DNA of 64,000 bases from Mangifera indica. Its lineage: Eukaryota; Streptophyta; Magnoliopsida; Sapindales; Anacardiaceae. The stretch covers positions 19,241,584 to 19,305,583 of the forward strand of contig NC_058139.1 of the NCBI RefSeq assembly GCF_011075055.1, written 5' to 3'. The translations under genes were made by a program, and so were the position numbers. Position 1 is the first letter of the stretch. Each line of letters begins with the position of its first letter. Of the stretch, positions 47,658-59,259 are shown piece after piece. Under the pieces are notes generated by a model that was given only the letters and a program-made list of their open reading frames with translations, was not told where the DNA came from and did no database searches.

Positions 47658-48463
47658 AAAAAATGACAATTTCCTACTCAAATTTTAGTTTAATCTCAAA
47701 ATTATATCAACAACAGTTGAAAAATCCAAACGTCCACCTACAAACTAATTACTGTTCAAATTTTTAGTTAAAAATAAAGGTAAATAGTCATTTTACCCAT
47801 AAACCTAAAAAAATTATATTATTTTCTTCTCTTAATTTAAAAAACTTATATTTACCTCGTATGATTAAATTTTAAAAAATTCACTTTTCTCCCCTTTCCA
47901 AGTTTCATCTTCGGTGGCTTGAGAACCAGTCGACAATAAAAAAGAAGTGCAAGTCTTTTCCAATAAAGGACAACCCTTCGTCGTCTAAATTAGCAATAAG
48001 AAATAAAGGACAATGCTTCATTGTGTCTTCGAAACACAACAATAAAGCGTCGTCCTTTGTCGTTTGGATGACACGACGAAGGACAACGCTTTGTCATCCT
48101 TCGTCGTCATGTTTGGTCAATTGTCCTTCATAGTTGAAGATAAAAGATGGATGAAAAGTGTCAGTTGTTGATCGAAATAATAATAGCTGAAGAAGGAAGC
48201 AAACCGTAGGGGTGAAATATAAATTTTTTAAATTTTGAGAATGAGTTGAAGTGTTAATTTTTAAAACTTAGGGGGAGAAATGATATAAATTTCAATGTTT
48301 TAAGGTTTATAGATAAAATTATCATTTTATCCCTATTCTTAACTAAAAATTTGAATGACAGTTAATTCATAGATGAGTATTTAGGTTTTTCAATTATCAT
48401 AAATATGATTTTAAAATTAGGTTAAAATTTGAGTGAGAAATAATCTTTTGCCCTTTTTATTAT
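47658..48463. mobile_element. Long-arm foldback element, copy A
   Basis: The left arm (AAAAATGACAATTTCCTACT..., AATTTTTAGTTAA, TAGTCATTTTACCCATAAAC) returns inverted on the right, ending near GGCAAAAGATTATTT on the other strand. The centre contains GTCGTCCTTTGTCG-type repeats. There is no coding potential. It is one of several related elements nearby. Confidence 0.65.
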
Positions 48464-49000
48464 ATTAAATCAAAAATAATTATTATTTATATTTATTAAT
48501 TATTATTAAATATAATAATAATTTATAATAAATAATCTTGTAAATACACTCTCAAAGACATTATTTATTGCTCTAACCATATTCAAAAGATCCGATCCGA
48601 ATCCAATCACCTCGCCGACATTGGTCGATTTGATGCGCTTATTTTGCTACCCTCCAACACCAACCAAATCTTTAAAAGCTTGTATGTGGCCAAAACTTGT
48701 CCAAGTCAAGACAAAATCCTTTCCACCTGCTCACCGGCTGTTTCCGTACCACTTTCCTAATCACTTCACTCTCCAACCGCCTACTCCCGGTTACCTCTTT
48801 CACCTTCTTTCTACTCTCTTCCATATTTTTGCATTTATAGACTTATAAGCTGTGTCGTAGCTCCATTTAGTCCTCAAATGCCGACATTTAAGACATCTTG
48901 GACGTCCCTTTTTGGGACATTGCATCTCAGCCGTTGGTTTCCACAACGGAATGCAACTGAAACAACCGAGCTTAATTTGTCATGGCCCCACCCATAGCTA
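48464..49000. other. Intergenic DNA with an unsupported short frame
   Basis: A 75-codon frame at 48621-48848 is open on the plus strand, but it has no motif and no splice context, so I do not call it a gene. Confidence 0.35.
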
Positions 49001-49004
49001 GGTG

Positions 49005-49745
49005 TAAACTTAATCTTATCTTCTAATTTTCAAAAATTTAAAATTTCATCCATAAATAAAATTTTTTAGTTAAAGTTAATAGTAAAACCATCATTTAACA
49101 AAATAATTTTAAAAACTAAAATTTTGTCATATTTTTTCTCTTTAATTTAAAATTTTAATTTTTCTCCTACTTAAAGTTTAAAAATAATTTTCACCCCCTA
49201 AAGTGTTAAAACCATCATCAGAGATGGCAAAATTTGCGATCTCCGACCATATTTGTCCTCGCACCAATACTATCTCTTTTTGTCAACTTGTTCCCACCTA
49301 CCTCTGAGACCTCAAACAAAGACGACATTTGAGATCTCAGACAAAGACGAAATCATCTTCTTTTGAGAAGAAGATACCCCGAAGAGGATGATTTTGTCTT
49401 TATCGGAGAATATCACTATCGTCGGTGGTGGGAATAAATCAACAAGAGGAGATAAATTGATCAAAAGAGTTAGCACGGCTAGAGATAGTAAACTTTGTCG
49501 TCTTTGACGATTGTTTCAAAACTTTAAGAATAAAATTACTATTTTTCAAACTTTGAGTGAGAGAAAATTATTAGATTTTCAAACTGACAGGGGAAAATGC
49601 AATTAAACTTTAGTTTTCTAATTTTTTTTGTTAAATGATGATTTTACTCTTAACATTAATTGAATTTTTTAACAAAATTTTATTTATGGGCGGAAGTTTG
49701 AATTTTTAAAAGTTGGAGGTATGCATTCTATTACAGTTAACCTTG
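49005..49745. mobile_element. Long-arm foldback element, copy B
   Basis: The arms share CCATAAATAAAATTTT, AACAAAA and GTAAAA-C-ATCATTTAAC in inverted order. The centre holds CATCTCCG/AAAGACGA-type motifs. Its terminal sequences resemble those of copies A and C. Ends approximate. Confidence 0.65.
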
Positions 49746-50169
49746 GGTAGAAACAAGTCCTTTGGCCATTTGTCATTTATATACTTTAAAAAATTCAATG
49801 CTTCCCCCACGCGCTGCTTCACATCTCTCTTTTAAAAAAAAAGGGAAAAACATTTATTTATTTATTAATAAAAGAATTTTATTTTATAAATATTATATTC
49901 ATTTTATAAAATCCAAAAAATTCATGTAATTGGCACGGCGACTAATTGGGTTAAATTATTTTAGTTTCAGTTATTTAATAATATTTTAAAATCTATTATA
50001 AACTTCCTAAATTTCTTTGATAATTTTGATTAAATAATTTTTATGACTTATAAAAGAAATTATTTCTTTATTTCTGTATGATAAAAGTTTTTGAAAATGG
50101 ACAAATATTGATACTATTTTAATTTAATAAATTTTAGGTAAATATATAATCTAATGAATTAAGTTGTAG

Positions 50170-50960
50170 GCCAAAGGCTTTCTATTAGATTTTAATGTAA
50201 AGATAAATATAGATTTGTAAGGTTTACTTAACTTTTGTTAAAATTTTCTATTAAAATTAAAGGTAAAATCGTCATTTCATCATTAATATTTAAAAAATTA
50301 TAATTTTATCTTTTTTTCTATAGGTTTTGAAAATTGACAGCTTCATCCCATTTACAAAAGATTTTCAATTTTGAAAAGTGGTTTTTTCACCCCAAATCCC
50401 TAGGTTTTCTATCTTCCCACTAGTCACCATCTTTGGCAACAACAAAGAGGAAGAGACAACCATCTCCAAGTCCAAGAAGCTTCATCATCGATGAAGATGT
50501 CTCTTTGTTGACAGAGATGAAGAGATGCTCTTTGTTGACATCTAGAAAGAGACATTAATGTCTATCTCTTTCTAGATGTCAACGAAGAGACATCTTCATG
50601 GACAGTGAAACTTCCTAGACTTGGAGATGTTACCCTCTCTTCCTCTTTACCATCGTCAGAGATAGTAGCCTGTGGGAAGATAGAAACCTAGAGATTTGCG
50701 TGAAAAAACTACTTTTCAAAATTAAAAAAGTTTGAAAATGGGTGAAACTGTCAGTTTTTAAAACTTGGAGGGAAAATAGGATAAAATTATAATTTTTTTT
50801 AATATTATTAATAAAATGACGATTTTACTTTTAACCATAATAAAAAATTTTAATGGTAGTTAGCTGAAAAGTAAGACCTTAGGTTTTTGAAACCTCATGA
50901 GTTTATATTTGTCTTTTTATTAAAACTTGGATAAAAAATAATTTTTTTGCCTTTAAATAT
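50170..50960. mobile_element. Long-arm foldback element, copy C, with a strong central hairpin
   Basis: The outer arms (GGTAAAATCGTCATTT and counterparts) are inverted around a nearly perfect inner palindrome at 50529-50590 (GTTGACATCTAGAAAGAGAC, a short loop, then the complement). The inner left arm carries an extra duplicated TCTCTTTGTTGACA unit. Transcripts from either strand would fold on themselves. Non-coding. Confidence 0.7.
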
Positions 50961-51098
50961 TATTGGTTAAGTGACAATTGTAACTTTCAAACTAACAGTT
51001 TTTTTTTTAACTTTAACAGTTGATGAATGAATATTTAAGTTTTTTGAAATTTAATTAGTAAGAGTTTGACAATAGACTAAACTTTGGAAGGACCCGAA

Positions 51099-51121
51099 GG
51101 GGGGGGGGGGGGGGGGTGGGG
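51099..51121 (+). repeat. 18-G homopolymer followed by TGGGG
   Basis: Eighteen G in a row, one T, then four G, in otherwise AT-rich DNA. It lies in what looks like a partial right arm of another foldback copy (about 50960-51140). Such a tract could form a G-quadruplex, or could be inflated by sequencing or assembly. Confidence 0.9.
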
Positions 51122-51570
51122 ACAAGTCTTTTGGCCTTAAGTTTTATGACATACTGCGATCAATTTTGTTGAATATCTGATGCACTTTTATAGACAAAAT
51201 ATGAGTTATTGTGATACAAATATTGATTATTAAGTTTACTTGACTTGTAATAGGAGGGTTCAATAAACTATAATAAAAGAAGTGTATGTCATTTTTCTAT
51301 ACAACATGCACATACCATAAATCAACTTATTAAAAATATTGCCATTATTGGAACTTAAGGGAAAGGAAGATCAGTTTCATTAAACTGACAATTGATCTGA
51401 TTTAAAAATTAATTCTACATCAATTATAACATTTTATGTTTGTCTAAATTATTAAAACTTTTAATTTTAGGTATTTTTTAACATCTATGTGTATGAATTA
51501 TATAACTATGTTGTGATTCAGTTAATTGATTGTATGAATATTGTGTACAAATTTTCGTAATTAATCCGAC

Positions 51571-51574
<4 letters not shown>

Positions 51575-51610
<36 letters not shown>
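51575..51610. repeat. TAA trinucleotide microsatellite
   Basis: About eleven uninterrupted ATA/TAA units. Confidence 0.9.
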
Positions 51611-51612
<2 letters not shown>

Positions 51613-51868
51613 ATATGTATATATTTTTATATATTGTTTAAATATATGTTATCATATGATTAATTTTTATTTTATTTTTAATTCAAAATTATCTAATCAT
51701 ATGATGACATATTATTTATGTATCAAAATTGTATATATATAATTTTATTGATACATATACATAATAAAACTATATATATATATTTTTGATACATAAATAA
51801 TAATTTTAATTAATTATAAATTAATATTTAATAATATAGTGATATATTTATATATAAACACGTAATTA

Positions 51869-51870
<2 letters not shown>

Positions 51871-51946
<76 letters not shown>
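51871..51946. repeat. TA dinucleotide microsatellite, 38 units
   Basis: Seventy-six bases of uninterrupted TA. The surrounding 300 bases are also strongly AT-rich, with further short TA runs. Confidence 0.95.
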
Positions 51947-51950
<4 letters not shown>

Positions 51951-52960
51951 TGACGTTAACTGTTTTTGTGAAATGGTATTTCCAACATATATGGATGATG
52001 ACGGAAGGGTATTTTTCTCAAAATAATAAAATATCAAATATTAAAGCGGAAAAACCAATTAATTATTTTGTTGAAAAGATTGGATTTGCTTCGCCTGTAC
52101 TTCACGATCCAAGTAGTAGCGTGGGGGATGAAATAAGTGTTGCAAAACAGTTGAAGCAAGACTAGTGTAGCTTTCGTTTTGGTTGGACGTGGCATTTTAT
52201 AATTGGGCAGCGGAAAAAGTGTATGCCTCTGAATGTTTTTGTCCGATCTCGTAACCTTGCATTCCATTCCAAGTTTAATACTAATTAATAATCAAATTGA
52301 CTGATAATATAAAAATAAATTATCCAAATCTGAAAATTTAAGATAATAAATTCAAAATTACACATAAAAAAATAGTTAATTACTACTTTAAGAGAATAAT
52401 CTGTCAAAAATATATTAAATTTATAAATATAGAAATCGAAATTTATATTAAAATTATAAATATAAAAATTAAAATTTATATTATATAAAATTAATTAATT
52501 TATATTAAAATTTAATTTATTATATTTATATATCATTTATTTTACTCATTCTTATTATATATATGATTTTTTTTTAACCTCCAATATAATCTTTTATATA
52601 TATATTTATATATGTACGTGCCTTTTTGAATTTTAATTAATTTATTTTAGCTTTATAAAATGTTTCAGAACACTTTGCACCTTTTGCCACTTTTAAGGAA
52701 GGAAGATCTTCCCATAATGCCACGTAGCGCTAACGTTCACCGACCTTTCCACCTCACCATCTCTGTTTTCTCAATGCACCACTACCACCAGCAGCCACTC
52801 AACCACTATTTACGTTTTCGTAAATATTCGCTTAACTCAAGGGTAATTTTGTCACATAGTTATTCATCCAATCACACGGTTCAAAGGAAGGACAATTTCG
52901 TCTTTTCAGAAATTCCCAGTACACTGTTTTCCGCTAATTTCACATCTATTTGGTGGCGCG
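51947..52960. other. AT-rich intergenic DNA leading to the CCCH gene promoter
   Basis: No gene seen. Sequence from about 52660 onward is less AT-rich and probably belongs to the promoter of the gene at 53318. Confidence 0.4.
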
Positions 52961-53317
52961 TATGTAAACGAACACTCACACAACCCCCCAAATAACAAAC
53001 ACAGAAATAAAGATCAACAACAATCGCTTTGAAAAACTGAAACAGAATAAGGGAGTCTTGTGTTGAATTGTGTAAGTGAAAGTAGAGAGAGGAACTCCGA
53101 AGACCCAGACCAAACACAACCATAAAACTAGTTTGTGTTGTGCTGTGTTGTGTTTGTGTAAATTGAAGGAACAAATAGAAACACACACAGACACTGACAC
53201 AGGGTACACAACCAAACAGTCCTGTCCGATTCGATCGGGTTTCTCATTGTACATACATTCGGAATTCTCTTCTCCGGTTATCTCTCTGTTCGGTCCGGTT
53301 CGCACCCAGTGCAGCTT

Positions 53318-56300
53318 ATGGAGCGGTACGGTCGGGTCAGTGAAGGTTCACAGTTCGATCCGTCACCTGAATGGACCGCTCCGGGAGCCGAAACCAGACC
53401 CGAAGGTATTCTATATCACAATCGTGTATTTATTATTTCGTACCCGCATTTCTATTTCGTTATTGTTATTCAACGTGAATGCTATTCTATTTGATCTTGA
53501 GTTTTGTTTTCTTTTGTGGAAATGTGTTAGAGTCCATGTGGCAACTGTACCCGGAGCGGCCTGACGAGGCTGATTGCAGTTACTACTTGATGACCGGGTT
53601 TTGCGGGTATGGGTCGAGCTGTCGGTTCAATCATCCACGTGACCGGGGCGGGGTAATTTTATTATTAATTCTCTCGTTCTTTCTTAGGGCTTAATGAATA
53701 GTAGGGTTTTCATTGATCTTATGAATGTGATCATGTGGTTTCCACTGTTCTTTCTGTTTTGATCTTGTCAAATATGGTAAGTTTAATTGCATTTTGTGCA
53801 TTGAAGTAGCACGATTGAATTTGTGATGATTGGAGTTTGATCTGATGGTGACCTGTTTAATTGATGTGTGGTTCGTTTTCTTCATCCGTGAGTTATGATT
53901 ATTTATTTTGGTAGGTTATGGGAGCTGCAAGAGCTGGTGCGGGAGAGTATCCAGAGCGAGCGGGCCAGCCCTTGTGTAAGGTATTGAATTGGGTCTTGTG
54001 GAGATAGATGATTACAGAAAATGTACATTAATTTGATTCTTTTCATCGAAAGTATTTTTACTTTATTTATGCGCCATGTGATTAGAGTTGGAATAATTCC
54101 ACTTCCACCTCAGTTTTTCCACACAATTTACTTTCTGATGAAGTTTGGTTCAGATTAATGCACACATGCTGTGTGATCATGACTCATGTCCTGTCATCTT
54201 ATTTCGTAATTTACTCGGCGTTCTCCTGTACATTGAGATTGCTGGAGAGTTATACATTTCAGTATTTCGTTTAACATTTGTTTGATTATTTGGCATGCAT
54301 TGCTGCATGTTAGTATTATTTAGTTAGCAATTTCCAATGGAGTATTCAGACCCTTGAGTTGGGTTGCAGTTTTAGTTACTGCCTTTTTTTTTTTTCACAG
54401 TTGAGGAAGTTGTGACTAGCTTTTTAATTTATTTTTGTTGTTTTTATTCAAATTGCAGTACTACATGAGGACTGGGACTTGTAAATTTGGTTCATCGTGT
54501 AAATATGACCATCCTAGACAGGGAGCTGGTTCTGTTACTCATGTGACGCTAAATTATTATGGTTACCCATTACGTCCGGTTTGTTTCATTGATGTTTCAT
54601 TTCTCCAAACTTCTATCATGTCAGAATTTAATTTCATAATTAAATGGTTCAATAAACTGGAGTTTTTGAATAAACAGGGTGAAAAAGAGTGTTCCTACTA
54701 TTTGAAAACTGGGCAGTGTAAGTTTGGTCCAACATGTAAATTCCATCATCCACAGCCAGCTGGCATTCAAGTTCCAGCACCTCAAGTTACACCTATGCCT
54801 GCTCCAGTGCCTGCACCCACAATATATCCAATTGTGCAACTGCCATCTGTTCCTTCAGCTCAACAGTATGGGTTTGTAGTTCCAAGGCCTCCTCTGTTGC
54901 CAAACTCGTATGTGCAAGGCCCTCATGGTCTGATGCTGGTTTCCCCAGGCATGTTTCCCTATCAAAGTTGGAGTCCTTACTCGGTAGGCAGATTTGAATC
55001 ATCCTTCATTCCATCTTCTGCATCATGTTATCTGTAAACTTTATTTTAAGCTGTTACTGTCTATTGGTGCAGACACCTGTGAACCAACTTGCCTCTCCTG
55101 GCACTCAACCTGCTGCTGGATCAAGTTCAATTTATGGGATGACAACACTCTCCGCTTCAGCACCTGCCTATACTGGATCTTATCAAACAATGCCTTCTAC
55201 AGTTGGTCCTTCGAGCGGTAGCCAGGAGCATGCATTTCCAGAGAGACCTGGCCAGCCAGAATGTCAACATTACCTGAAAACTGGGGAGTGTAAATTTGGA
55301 TCCTCATGTAAATATCATCATCCTCAAGAAATGACTGTATCAAAAACTGATGCCAACCGTCTTCCATTACGTCCAGTAAGCACCCTTTTGCGACTTATTT
55401 GCATTATCATGCTTTATGTTAGAGAAGAAAGTATTTGTTTAGTATTCAAATACCCTGTCTAGCCTTGATTTTATCTGTCCCAAAAACCCAAGTCTGGTCC
55501 GGTCAACGACACTTGCTTGGAATTTTACTAGATCCACATCCTTTTTCAACTTTTTTAGTTTTTGGATATATATGTTTTTCATTGATGAATTATTTTTATT
55601 CTGCTTATTCTCATTTCTGTGTGTTGACAATTACTGTGCATACACAATATATAATAACCATCTTTTTTCAGAAAATAATATATGTTTCTCATTACACTGT
55701 TGCAATGTTCTCATAAGAAAGAAACATTTATGTCATTGTTTTACTCCTTGAATCTATTGAAAGTTTCCTCATACGCAAGGTTTTCTTTTTGTGCTAAACT
55801 TAGAGTTCATGTTAGCATGTGCAAAGACAAAGTTATGTTATACATTGATTGATTTGCTTAAGAGTTGAATTTGAGCTGCTGGAAGAATGGAAGTTTATTA
55901 TTGGGTAAAGAGATTGGTTTCCACCATTGACATGGCAAGTTGAAGGACAAATCGGAAGGACTTATTGGGGTGAAAGATTGTTACATGGGAATCGATATAA
56001 CAAGTTTTTTGAATTTTTTCCTGTGCTGTTTCTGGAAGAGACATCAGCCAGACAATTTTTTGCTGTTTCCTTTTTATTGTGATTGGGTGTATATCCTTGA
56101 GCCAACACTTTTTAGGTTATGGAGCTTAAGCTTGAGATTTGTAGTGTTCGGACATTCTTTATTCTGGCCTCAAAGTTGAACAAGCATAATTTGATCGTTA
56201 TGGTGGGTATATATTACATACAGGAAACGTCTCTGAATTTAGAATCTTGGAACTTTTTCTTTTTATCTAGGCACTTGTCCTCTAATTGGATTAAGGTAAA

Positions 56301-59259
56301 ATATGGCAAGGCTTATATGGTCATTGTGATATGGCTGTTTTATTTTATGGTATGTTCAATTAATAAAGCAGATCCTTCAGTTTCAGAAAAAGTTGAATAC
56401 ACTTATTTTTTCTTTTAGTTTTAGAGATTGTAATTCTGTAGTGGCTTAAGTTTATGCTCTCTTGTGTGTTTTGCAGTTTTGTTTTATGGACTACTGGTTC
56501 CCCCATTTAGCATATTTATTTTTATTCATTTATCAAGTTCTATGTTTCCTATCTGAGTAATAATAATGTAAACTCTCTTAAAAACCTTTGCCTTCTGCTG
56601 TTTTCTGAAATTGGCCCATTCGTTAGAGTAAGAATTTTAGGAGGGTATGGATCAATGTTGTAAATGCCACCATTTTTCGAAGACTTAAATGTTACCAATT
56701 TTTTCTTCAAGTTTGCTCACTATATGTTTACTAAAGTTGTTCTCCCAGGTTGGATCATGAATCTAATTAGATACTTATGAATGGTTGGCTCAGCAAACAC
56801 TTTTTCAGTATGAAATATGTGCACTCATTCTTGAATCCAGACAAATATGAGTTTCTTTCCTTTTCTTGCCAACCTAACATATGAAATTTCCTTGTGATGA
56901 TTGACAATTTTATCATGAAATATTTTGTTTAAAAATTTATCATCTTTGGCAATTCTACTGTTACTAGTTTCTTATAGATAGATTCATACACAGTACAACT
57001 TTTACATGTGTATTAATAACGTCTTAGTTATCTACAAGCACCAAGGTGAATTGTAAAATTTTAGTATATTGGGACAAGTTTTGTCCCCTAATATTCTGTA
57101 GTAATTTTTTAAGATATTTTATTTTGATGCTAAAAGTTAATACAGAATAAACATTTAAGAATATAATATGCAGAATGAGAATTATTTACTTATTTATTTT
57201 GGCATGTAAATCTATCATACATATAAATGAATATTGGGAGTTGATGGTTAAATGTTCACAGTAAGACTCGCATTTTGATATTGAATCTGGTCCTCACTAT
57301 GTTATTTCTCTTGTACACTTGAACTGGAGTTAAGCTTCTGCAAGAAATATTTCTCATCATCCTTCCTCTCTTTATGCTCTGAATTTTGAATGTATTCTGG
57401 TGAGCACCAAGGTTGAGCCATTAATTGTTAATATTAATTGGATTGCTGTCTTATTCAGATCCACATAAATAACACCAAAATAGTTTCACTTAAAATATTC
57501 AATTACTCAATCTTGTTGATAAGTGCATGGGAAAGACATCATTGCAACTGCCAAATTTCACAAGGTCACCTTAACTGAAATTATAGGCGATATTGTGGGA
57601 TGCTAGGATGTCTGAGAAGTCCATAGATTTGAGAAATCATCACGAAATAGGATAACATTCAGTGACCAAAATTTGTTGAATGATCTTTTTACTGAGCCTA
57701 GTATCATCCTCTGTTTCGGTTGGTTCACAGGTCCAGGCTTGTCCGCTGTTATTGTCATCTCATTAGTTATTATTTAATTCGTGCTTTAGATTTGTCATTC
57801 TAGTCAACCGTGGTGTCTCCCTTGCACAGAATATATAATTCTTTTCCTGGGCCTATTTATTTTAGGGCATACTCTTTATTTTTAATGTTTAGAACTTTCT
57901 GAAATATGATGACTCAAAATGTTGACCTAGTAAATATGGTTGTGTTATGTTACTTGTGAGCTGCTTAGTGGGAACAATGTGATATAGGTTTGGATGATTT
58001 TATGGTGCATATATTGAGGAGATTTGAGGGGGTACTAATTCTTATGGACCGGTGGAAAGCTGTCAAACCATAAAATCACCAATTTCTCACCATTTGCTCA
58101 TTAGGATCTTCTGCTTGTCATATGTGATTTTGGTGTGACTGATGTTTTTCGTATGAAGAAAACACCATGAGTCTTTCTCACATTCTTTTGAGGTTACTCT
58201 GGTTCTATTTATCTATTCATTCCAAATTTGTCCTTCTTACTACTTGTCTGCTTCTGAATCCATTTTTCTCTACTAATTATCTGATTTTATTTCTCATAAT
58301 AGCTGACTCTGAAGCTGATTTCTTCTTCTCTATTTATTGAGCTCTCTTTATATCATCAAACTCTTCCTTAATTTCTACTTCTTGTGTATGGTAAACAAGG
58401 AAAAATAAATCTTTCGGTGCTTCTGGGTATGCAAACAGTCTCATAGCAGTTCATGACATATATGTTGAAGCATGCTATCTAAAATTTATAAGTGCAATAC
58501 AAGTTCATTCTTTATTCTATTAAAGTTAGTTTGAGGAAAGTGATTTGAGGGCTTACTTAACTTCAGTAATTTTATGTTTTTTATGGTGACTTTTTAAAAA
58601 CCCTTTTTGTGCTTTAAAATTCTGCCTTATACTCCTTTCTATAAAAATTGTCTTATTCTTCGATCATTATAATTTGCTTGTGCTGTCATTTGTTTATGCA
58701 GGTTTTCAAAACTACACTAATTCATAAAATTCAATGGATGTGTCTATTTTCCAATATACTAGTGATCATGAGTCTGGTTTACTATATTTGCTACCAAGAA
58801 AAAGTATTTATGTAGCTGATATTTCTTTCTTTTCTCTCTGTCCCTTCTCCCTCTGATTATCAGGGTGCCTCTCCATGTACTCATTACACACAACGTGGAG
58901 TATGCAAATATGGCCGTGCATGCAAATTTGATCATCCAGTGAGGATGCTAAACTACAGTCCATCTGCATCTTCTCTAGCTGATATGCCAGTCGCACCCTA
59001 CCCTGTTGGCTCTTCAATTGGTGTACTAGCCCCATCATCCTCATCTTCGGATTTGCGACCAGAACTTGTTTCAGGATCCAGCAAGGAGCCTGTTTCAACA
59101 AGAATGTCTTCAACAATTAGCTCAACTAGCGGATCAGTGGGTTCAATATTTTCAAAAAGTGGACCCATTCCTCATTCAAGCACACAACAATCTGGGCAGA
59201 GTTCTGGTTCTTCAACATCTGGCATCAGTAGCAGCACTGAGACTCGCACATCAAATTAA
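53318..59259 (+). CDS. Plant CCCH zinc-finger protein with five fingers (ZFN/C3H32-58 type), 7 exons
   Basis: Exons are 53318-53405, 53531-53652, 53915-53980, 54459-54578, 54678-54983, 55073-55375 and 58864-59259; phases join and give 466 residues. It starts [20 protein letters not shown]. All five fingers fit C-x8-C-x5-C-x3-[22 protein letters not shown] (exon 2), one split across exons 3 and 4, [21 protein letters not shown] (exon 5), [21 protein letters not shown] (exon 6) and [21 protein letters not shown] (exon 7). YPERPG/YPERAG motifs precede fingers and GYPLRP-like motifs follow, as in the Arabidopsis ZFN family. A Pro-rich linker lies between fingers 3 and 4 and a Ser-rich tail ends at TAA. 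Proteins of this class bind RNA or DNA and are mostly nuclear; the targets are unknown. Intron 6 is 3.5 kb with no clear transposon. Confidence 0.93.
55376..58863 (+). other. Long intron 6 of the CCCH gene
   Basis: 3,488 bases with ordinary T-rich intron composition, a GTAAGC donor and a TTATCAG acceptor. I read no transposon domain, LTR pair or RNA gene in it. Confidence 0.5.

Noticed and set aside
48621..48848. A 75-codon plus-strand frame in intergenic DNA
   Set aside because: No motif, no splice context and no duplicate; length is within chance for the local composition.
51871..51946. TA tract as a possible origin or matrix attachment site
   Set aside because: A plain TA microsatellite is enough explanation; no further signal supports a function.
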